From NCBI GenBank assembly GCA_001632425.1, contig KV425597.1, forward strand, positions 8,443 to 72,442: 64,000 nucleotides of DNA, written 5' to 3'. Numbering within the stretch: position 1 is the first letter of the stretch; each line of letters opens with the position of its first letter. The position numbers were made by a program, and so were the translations under genes. Positions 56,666 to 64,000 of this stretch are shown here, piece after piece. The notes under the pieces are model-generated. The model saw only the letters and a program-made list of their open reading frames with translations. It was not told the origin of the DNA and made no database searches. Source of the DNA: Neolentinus lepideus HHB14362 ss-1 (Eukaryota; Basidiomycota; Agaricomycetes; Gloeophyllales; Gloeophyllaceae).

Positions 56666-57540
56666 TACGCTGGTGTTGTTGTTGTTCTCGTTGCGTAGAA
56701 TTGATCCACTACCCGGGGTAGAATTGATCCACTTCCCGGGTAGCGCGCTGAAGCTGCAACTAAGGACTGAGGATTGAGGATTGATCTGCATTGGACCTCC
56801 CCGTCTTGTGCCCGCAATCAAGTCCAAGAGTCTCCTGTTCCATATTTGATATACCAGTCAAATTAGTATTTCTACGGTGACGGCTGGCTGGAATTTGATC
56901 TGCTGGGAATATTAATTCTAGATGGGTGACGGTGTAAATGTTTCGCCCTGTCTGTATATTCCGTTCATGTGGCGGGCCCTCGACTAGGAAATAGCTGAGT
57001 TTCAATGATGGCTGGCCCGAGAACATCGTTTGAAGGCATCCTCGGTCCTCCCCTGAATGTCAATGTAGAGAGGAATATGTGACGGTCGTCCTGTGTATTT
57101 ATTCCATCTGTTTTTCAATGCAGGAGGGGGTCGCACGTGATGGGACGGAGTAAGTTGGCCCCTGCAGGCTCTGGTTAGTCCTGTGTGACCTGTCGTGACA
57201 CGGCTGTATGTTGCGTGTTTCGCTGTGAGAGCGACATCTTGCACGGGCGTAGAGAATCAGGAGATCCAAATACGAATCTCCCCGCCGAATCGAGCCAACA
57301 GAGCCCGCATCGATCCAAGACCGACTCTGGTCTCGTCATCGCTTGATCGTTTCCTGCTGGCCTCCCCTGTTATCAATAGCCACAAGTATGTATGTTCCGT
57401 CCCCTCTCTGCCTTTCGCTAACTCCCGTCCCGTCTCCGTCGTGTCCCTCGTCGTCTCCGTCGTGTCCCCCGTCGTCCCCGTCGTCCTCGTCCCCGCCATG
57501 CCCGTCCCAGACACGTCCCGCAGTACATGCCTAGCCTGCC
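56666..57540. other. Intergenic between QCR8 and SNF5
   Basis: No gene is supported. An 18-bp word (CTACCCGGGGTAGAATTGATCC-like) is imperfectly repeated right after QCR8 at about 56706-56742 (AATTGATCCACT twice). The stretch 57340-57540 is pyrimidine-rich with repeated CGTCGTGTCC words, consistent with a core promoter or 5' UTR of SNF5. Confidence 0.6.
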
Positions 57541-60500
57541 ATGAACCCCTCCGCAAACTTTCCCTATCCCCACAATGGCGCCATGAACATGAACATGAAC
57601 ATCAACCCCGCCGCCCTCGTCGGCCAGCAGCAGCAGGGCAACAAGTTCCCCTACGGCAGCGGCAACGGCTTCAACCTCAACCCCCAGATGTTCCAGGCCC
57701 AGCAGATGCAGATGAAGGCCCGCAGCCAGCAGCAGTTCTACGACCCCCAGAGGCCGGGGTCGGGCGCACAGGTGAGTAGCGCGTCTGTCCGTGGTGATGC
57801 GACAAATATTCACGCTGCGTAGAATATGAACATGCCGATGAACATGAACATGAATATGGCCATGCCGCCCCCCGCGTCTCTGCCGCCCCGTCCACCCACC
57901 GCTGCATCTCCGTCGCGTCCCGGCACCGCCCAGTCCCACGCGTCCAATCCCATGTCTATGAACGCCAGCCCCGGCGCGAGCATGCTGAACGCGAACCCCG
58001 CCCTTGCCAACATGATGTCCTCAAATTCCTCCGCAAACATGATGACCCCAAATTCCTCCGCCAACATGATGAACCCGGCTGCCTCTATGATGGGCCCCGC
58101 GCAGATGAGCATGCTGAACTCCACCCCGTCTATGGGAAACGTGAGCATGAACATGAACGTCAATATGAACATGAACGTCAATCCCGCGGCCATGATGAAC
58201 CCGCCACGCACCCCGACGTCCAACGGCCACCCCCCCACACCGTCCGGGGCGCCCGGCTCGCCCTTCCACGGCGTGAAGCGCAAGCCCACGGACAGCCCGC
58301 CCAAGCGCGCCCGCACGCCGCCCGCGCTGCCCCCGCTCCCGCGCACGGTCTCGCTGAACCCCGCGACGACCAAGGTCGCCGTCGTGCCGCTCGCGGGGTC
58401 CGACCGCGCGATCCCCGCTTTGAAGGGCGAGGAGATCGCGAGGGTCAAGGAGTGGATGGCGGTGGACGCGGCGTACGAGGCGCGCTTGAGGGCGGCGAGG
58501 GAAAGGATGGCGGCGGAGGTGAGGGAGGGGTGGGTGAATGGGGTGAAGGAGCTCGGGGGCGTGAATGGGAGCGTGGTGGGGCCGGCGTGGTGGGAGAAGG
58601 GGTTTGGGGAGGGGATGGGGGTGGCGGGGAGGAGGAGGGAGAAGTTTGGGATTACGTATCCGAAGAAGCAGGGCGAGGGACGGAGGAAGCCCGGGAGGCG
58701 CGAGGGGTTGAAGTTGTGAGTATCTTGCGGATTTGGGTTTGGGGGTGCTGATGGAGGTATATGCAGGCCCAGGAAGATCAGTGAGAAGGATGCGAATCGC
58801 GTCGAGCAGCTCGTGCCCATCCGGCTCGAGCTCGACGTCGACCACCATAAAATGCGGGATACATTCGTCTGGAACCTCAATGGTACGCGTACATCCTCTA
58901 CGTACACAGCCGCCCCTACGCTACACGCTAACTAATTCTCCCAACGCCAGACCCGGTCGTCACGCCGGAGATCTTCGCGCAGTCCATCGTGGACGACTAC
59001 AGCATGCCGCAATCGTACCACGGCACGGTGGTGAAGGCCATCCAGGAGCAGCTGAGCGATTTTCGCGCGCACGCGGCTGATGGGGATGGGCGAGAGGGGG
59101 AGAGGCAGGCGGGCGTGCTGGGCGAGGATGAGGCGGCGTGGTGGGAGGGGTGGAGGAAGCGGCTGAGGGTGTCGAGAAAAGGGGGGTTCGTGCGCAGGGG
59201 GAGGGGGCAGGAGGAGATGCTTGCGCAGGAGGCGCTGCAGGTGGATGAGGAGAGTCAGAGGGAGGAGATGAGGATTGTGATCAAGGTGAGTGGTTCCGTG
59301 GGCCAGCGTGGTGGTGGGGAAATTGATGGGTTGATGGGCGCAGCTGGATATCATCGTTGGGTCGATCAAGCTTGATGACCAGATTGAGTGGGATTTGAAT
59401 AATGAGGACGCGAGCCCCGAGAGGTTCGCGGAGGTGTATGGGAAGGAGCTGGGGTTGGCTGGGGAGTTCATGTGAGTAATCTACTTTCTTTTCGGTATAC
59501 ATTGATCATTTTGAACGACACAACTAGTACGGCTATCGCCCATTCCATCAGGGAACAAATCCACACTTTCCAGAAATCCCTTTTCCTGGTTGGCCACCCG
59601 GCAGACGGGTCCGCGGTCCAGGACGACGACCTCCGCATGACCTTCCTTCCCACACTGTCCTCCGCCGCGCGGCCCATGGACCAAGTCCAGTCCTTCACGC
59701 CCATGCTCAACTACATGGACGACAGCGAGATCGAGAAAAGCGAGCGCGAGCGCGAGAAGGAGATGAACCGCCGGCGGAAGCGCAACACCCGCGGCCGGCG
59801 CGGTGTCGCGCTGCCCGACCGCGAGCCCATGCGCACGTACCGCACGCCGGCGCTCGGCTTCCCCGAGGTCGACGCCGCGACGCTCGCGGCGGCCGCGCTC
59901 GTGAACGTGCCGACGCGCCGGGCGGCGGCGGCCGCTGCGTCGCTGACGATTGCGAACATGGTCGCGAGCGAGAACGGGACGGCGGTGGCGACGCCGCAGA
60001 TGCCGGTGAGCCTGCTGCCCGCGGCGGGTGGCCAGAAGGAGAAGAAGGGCGCGAGTAAGGGGCTGTTTAAGCCGCCGGAGCTGCCGGGGAGTGCGTTCCG
60101 CGCGCGCGCGAAGGTGAAGGCGCCGACGGAGAGTACGGCGATGGATACGGCGCTGCTGCCGCCGCCGCTGGAGAACGACCCGCCGGTGTCGGGCGGGGGC
60201 GCGGGGCCGCCGGATAGTAAGGTGTCTGTTAAGCTTGGCAAGCCGAAGACGGCGAGGGAGCTGGAGAAGGAGGCGAAGGAGAAGGAGTATGCGGACGGGC
60301 AGCATCCGAATTATATCGATGGGGTGTGGCATTGTTCGAACTGCGGGTGCCCCGAGAGCATAGCCATCGGCAGGAGGAAGGGGCCCTTGGGAGACAAGAC
60401 GCAGTGTGGACAGTGTGGTGAGTAGTTGGAATTCTGTACTTTGTTGGGAGGCCAACCCTAACCTCGCGTTAGGTAAATTCTGGCACCGTCATAGACGCCC

Positions 60501-61336
60501 GCGACCCGTTGACTACAATAGCAGCGTGGAATACCACCGCAATCTCTTGGAGGAAGCTGAGAGGGCGAGGGTCATCGCTCGGAAGAAGGGCGGCGCGGCG
60601 GCGTTGCGTGCGATGAGCGCGATGAGCGCTGCTACGGAGCTGGAACGGCCTGCGGACGCGGGAGCCTCGGGCTCGCGGTCGCGCCCCAATTCGGTGGCTC
60701 GAACGAATAGCAAGCTGTGGGTCGAGATTCCTCCTCCAGCAGCAGCAGCCGAGGCCGAGGATGAGAGCAAGGAGGCTATGTCACCCATATCCAGCGGCAG
60801 TTCGAGTGCATCGGAGTCTCCGCTTGCAAATAGAATTAAACCGAATGGAGTCAATCATGCCGCCCAATCTGGGACGCCTCGTGCTGGTTCAGCTGTGGAC
60901 GCCCCCTCTTCCAATGGAGCATCACAGCCTCCAAATAATCCACCCTCCAACAATGGTAATGCGTCGGTACGTCGAGCCTACAATGTGTCACGGGTTTTCC
61001 CACAATGATTTACCTTCCGCGACAGACTGAGCCTCCGGAGTGGCTGGCGGATGCCATGGCGGCCATGAGAGAGCGGTACCCGCAGGACCGATTTGAGACC
61101 ATTTGCAAGAGATTAAATCCGAGCACATTGCCGGAGTGGAGAATCAAATGTCTTGATTGCCCCGGCAAGGTACGTGGTGAATGCTCATGCGTGTGGCTGT
61201 GTCTGATTCGATCTCTTCGTTGTAGGTGTATACCCCTGGTCCGGGTGAGACGCTCTCCAATTATGAAGTGCACCTAAAGAATCGTCAACATCGGCAAAGA
61301 GTGACCAATCGCGTCAACGAGTCCACGGCCTCATGA
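57541..61336 (+). CDS. SNF5: SNF5-family chromatin remodelling subunit with GATA-type zinc finger
   Basis: The protein has about 1100 residues. The N-terminal 300 residues are low-complexity, with MNMNMN and SSANMM repeats and polyQ. A basic region is next (KRKPTDSPPKRARTPP). The SNF5 domain follows: VEQLVPIRLELDVDHHKMRD, TFVWNLN|DPVVTPEIFAQ, SIVDDYSMPQ, IVGSIKLDDQIEWDLNNED, SPERFAEVYGKELGLAGEF and AIAHSIREQIHTFQKSLFLV. C-terminal is a CSNC-x20-CGQC finger (WHCSNCGC, TQCGQCG|KFWHRHRRPRPVDY) with GATA spacing. Two small tail exons end in NESTAS. It would be a core subunit of SWI/SNF or RSC remodellers. Very high GC explains long antisense frames. Confidence 0.92.
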
Positions 61337-62292
61337 AGACGGAGAATGTACATATGTTCGTGTGGGGCCAAGAGGTTCCTGTGATTTTCTGCTATCTCGT
61401 TATTAACTGTTGTTTGCATTGTTTGAGCTGTGCCTCCTCTGCTGCTGTATTGTTATTTGGATTGTAATTTACACACCTGTGTTGCGTCCTACTATTGGAT
61501 AAACTAGCACTTAATCCATTTTCTGGTGGGACTGCAGAATGCGCTATTCCAGGGGTAAATTTCGTACCTTTGGTCAGTGTTGTGCCGGTTTGCAACCTTT
61601 TTGCAACTTTCCGGTTACTAAACTGTGGCCCGCAGTTCTACGACGCCACTTCAGCCACATGATTTCTATAATTGGGAATTGTGGCAAGGGTGAATTCGGT
61701 TCACGGGAAAGTGTTGTCCAAGAATCTCGGTTGTCCAAATCCTAGTCAACTAGTTCTACAGTTGACGCGTAAACCGAACCTCTCAATGGTGAATCGGCGC
61801 AACACTACCTTCGGTGACACGCTTTCGACGCTCGAGCTTCAATGGTACGTCACTTATGCCGGTCATTGTTGCTACACGAATGCCGACCATGAAGTCCTTC
61901 CTCAAACTGTAGAGGGGCTGATATGTCATGGACAACTCGCTTATCATCGTGCAAATTACATGGGGGATATCTACAGCCTCACGCACCGCAAGTGATGACT
62001 GATCAATGATAAGATCTCGTGGGCAATCACTTCAGGGTCGCTGGGACGATAATCCAGCGCTCAGTTCTAGGTACAGACTCGGGACCTTACGCAGAAGCAA
62101 TTAGTTTGTGGAGCCCGGGGTGCCGGTTGTGCATCACGCAAGATCACACAAAGACCGCACAGTTCGGTATCATGGGAAGCTCTTAAACCTCTGCTAGAGG
62201 GTCTTGGAATATACGACAAACCGCACGTATTATTGGCTGTTTGGTACTACACCCCAACTTAGCCCATTCACACCGATCACATATTGAAGGCG
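61337..62292. other. Intergenic between SNF5 and OMT copy E
   Basis: No gene is seen. Only short frames occur, some dense in ACGCGT words. Confidence 0.6.
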
Positions 62293-64000
62293 ATGCCAGC
62301 GATCTCGGAGATATCGAGTCTCTTAGAGACTTTGACGTCCTCGATAGACGTATTCAAAGCAGAGCTAGCAAGGCAGCAGTTGTCAGAACCTTCCCTCTCT
62401 GCGTCACAACCGCATCCAATTGATGACCCGACATACGTGCCTCCACCTCTCATGTATGAGGCCCGCAGACTGGCTGTCAGCAGTTTGGTGAGTAGCTCAT
62501 TGTTCCTTCGTCTCGCCTCGGTGCTCATTTCTTTTCTCAAGAACCAATTGAGACTGCTCTTGGAGAGTCCGCTAGAGGCTGCCATCAACATCTCTATGGC
62601 ATCTGGAGAAATACAGGGTCTACGCCTAGCTGCCGAGATCGAATTGCCTGAGATATTGGATGCTGCAACCGATCCGGAAGAGGGAGAGGACATCAGAGTA
62701 ATCGCTGAAAGGACGAAGACAGACCAGCGAAAATTAGGTGAGGTTGAGCTGCGAGGGAGCAATAGCTCTTGCTGATGTGCCTGTTCCAGAGGGCATCTTG
62801 CGCCACGTCGTTAAAAAGGGATGGTTCCGTGAAACAAAGCCAGGATATTTTGCCAATAATCGCCGAAGTAGTACCTTACGCAAGGGTCGACATGGAAGCT
62901 ACCTCATCAAGAACTTGTAAGATCTCTGCCTCGGCTCTGGCGGCGTGCTTATCTGACAGACTTCCAGTAACGACTACGTCTTTAACGTCCATGGCAAGCT
63001 GCCGGAGCTCATGACGCATCCAGACGAATCATTCCGAATGGCCAGAGATCCTACACATACCGCATGGAATATCTACGCTAACACGGGTCTGCCTTTCTTT
63101 GGCCCTAATGGCTGGACCGAGAAAAATCCCATTGAAGCTCAGAAATTTGCATCCGCGTAAGATCCAAATATAACATGTCCTACACCTTTCTCATGCAGAC
63201 GGTTCAGAATGGGTAGCTTAGGAGTCGCTTCCGATAGCGGCGTGGTGTATGACTTCCCTTGGGTAGAGCTTCTTAAAGACAAGGACGCGATTATTGATCT
63301 TGGAGGAGGACAGGGAACATTGAGCTGTTCTTTAGCTGCTGCGTGGGTAGATTTAGCAACAATTGCAAAATGCTTGACTCATTCGTCATGCCGCGCCTTG
63401 ATAGGTATCCGGAGATCAAAAGCTTCGTGATACAAGACTTACCAGGCCTTCGAGAATCCGCTGAGAAGTTTATTGCATTTAAAGGTGTCTCAGACAGAGT
63501 AAAATTCGAGGAACAGGATTTCTTCGAGCCTAACCGGCGCAAGGGAACCGGCAACTACGTTTTTATCCTGCAGAAAGGTTCGCGCTTTGGCTCATGTATT
63601 GTCTCGTCTTACATCTTTTCTATGACAGTTCTTCACGACTGGTCGGACGAGGAGGGTGCTAAGATTCTTCGACAGATTCGAGACTGTCTTTTCAACAGTA
63701 AGGTACGGGTGCCACTGCTGTCTCATACGGTGACGATTGTAGTGACTACGAATCGTAATCGCAGAGCACACTCATCATAATCGACCCACTCCTTTCTCCT
63801 GCTATATTCACTGCGAAAGCTCCGAGCGCGAAGGATTCTCTGTCCGCACTCAAGGGCAAGAGCCACTATCAGCCTGTCCCGCCGCCTCCCTTCATCCCCC
63901 AGGACTTCGGAGACAATTGGTTGATTGCCCACTCAGTAAATATAAGCCTGATCGCGATGTTCAACTGTGAGTATCCACGAATGTCTCTCTGCTGCCCAAC
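62293..64000 (+). CDS. SAM-dependent O-methyltransferase (COMT-type), copy E, runs off window
   Basis: It has the same exon plan as the other OMTs but is clearly more diverged. It starts MPAISEISSLLETLTSSIDV and continues GWFRETKPGYFANNRRSSTL, ELMTHPDESFRMARDPTHTA, motif I AIIDLGGGQGTLSCSLAAA, YPEIKSFVIQDLPGLRESAE, the catalytic-histidine block VLHDWSDEEGAKILRQIRDC and PPPFIPQDFGDNWLIAHSVN. The last exon lies beyond base 64000. Start ATG 62293 is chosen by alignment with paralogues, since the upstream in-frame codon is TTG. I see no lesion. Divergence from A-C but shared introns imply an older duplication. It lies 12 kb from the other OMTs, beyond housekeeping genes. Confidence 0.88.

Noticed and set aside
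57810..58907. Long minus-strand frame of 365 codons
   Set aside because: It is antisense to the SNF5 coding sequence. High GC removes stop codons, and its content mirrors the NM repeats. The plus strand has clear SNF5 homology.
59481..60455. Minus-strand frame of 324 codons
   Set aside because: It is an arginine- and leucine-rich shadow of the SNF5 exon on the plus strand, with no domain.
1..64000. CRISPR array, rRNA or bacterial-type operon features
   Set aside because: No regularly spaced repeats, no ribosomal RNA sequence and no bacterial gene organisation are visible. The intron-rich genes are fungal.

Overview
The window is nuclear DNA of a filamentous basidiomycete, most likely an Agaricomycete. 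Genes are split by many short GT-AG introns of about 50 nt, all recognisable proteins are fungal (ACOX-like acyl-CoA oxidase, QCR8, OST4, JIP5, SNF5, an Argonaute), and the retroelement is a LINE. I located genes by reading splice-compatible reading frames, so exon edges are my inference; spans run from start codon to stop codon.

Layout: 1-5.5 kb is gene-poor and repeat-rich, with one possible protein fragment and a hAT-like non-autonomous element at 4640-5433. From 5.6 to 50 kb there is an accessory region built from duplicated blocks. It holds O-methyltransferase (OMT) genes at 9.1-10.9 (-), 24.2-26.0 (-) and 36.3-38.2 (+), a broken OMT at 48.6-49.8 (-), ketopantoate-reductase-like (KPR) genes at 6.3-7.7 (-) and 39.5-40.9 (+), and a broken KPR at 33.6-35.1 (-). 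Between them lie an alpha/beta hydrolase (12.4-14.6, +), an acyl-CoA oxidase (15.7-17.7, -), a 5'-truncated LINE (19.5-23.6, with a 505-bp assembly gap), a seryl-tRNA synthetase (27.6-29.3, +), an HxxxD acyltransferase-like gene (31.2-33.2, +), an Argonaute (42.6-45.9, +) and a lipase/thioesterase-fold protein lacking the nucleophile serine (47.4-48.3, -). From 50.8 to 61.3 kb the window becomes conserved housekeeping DNA: JIP5/WDR55, an MFS transporter with a tRNA-His gene inside one intron, OST4, QCR8 and SNF5. A fifth OMT begins at 62.3 kb and runs off the window end.

How it may work together: the 6-11 kb block (KPR then OMT, minus strand) reappears inverted at 36-41 kb (OMT then KPR, plus strand), with similar spacing and related flanks. 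Decayed scraps of the same hydrolase and KPR sit side by side near 18 kb. The oxidase ends in SRL and the hydrolase in ARL, both fitting the peroxisomal PTS1 pattern. I infer a repeatedly duplicated specialised-metabolism locus (beta-oxidation-type oxidase and hydrolase in the peroxisome, with cytosolic NADPH reductases, methyltransferases and perhaps an acyltransferase). No polyketide, peptide or terpene backbone synthase is visible, so the product is unknown.
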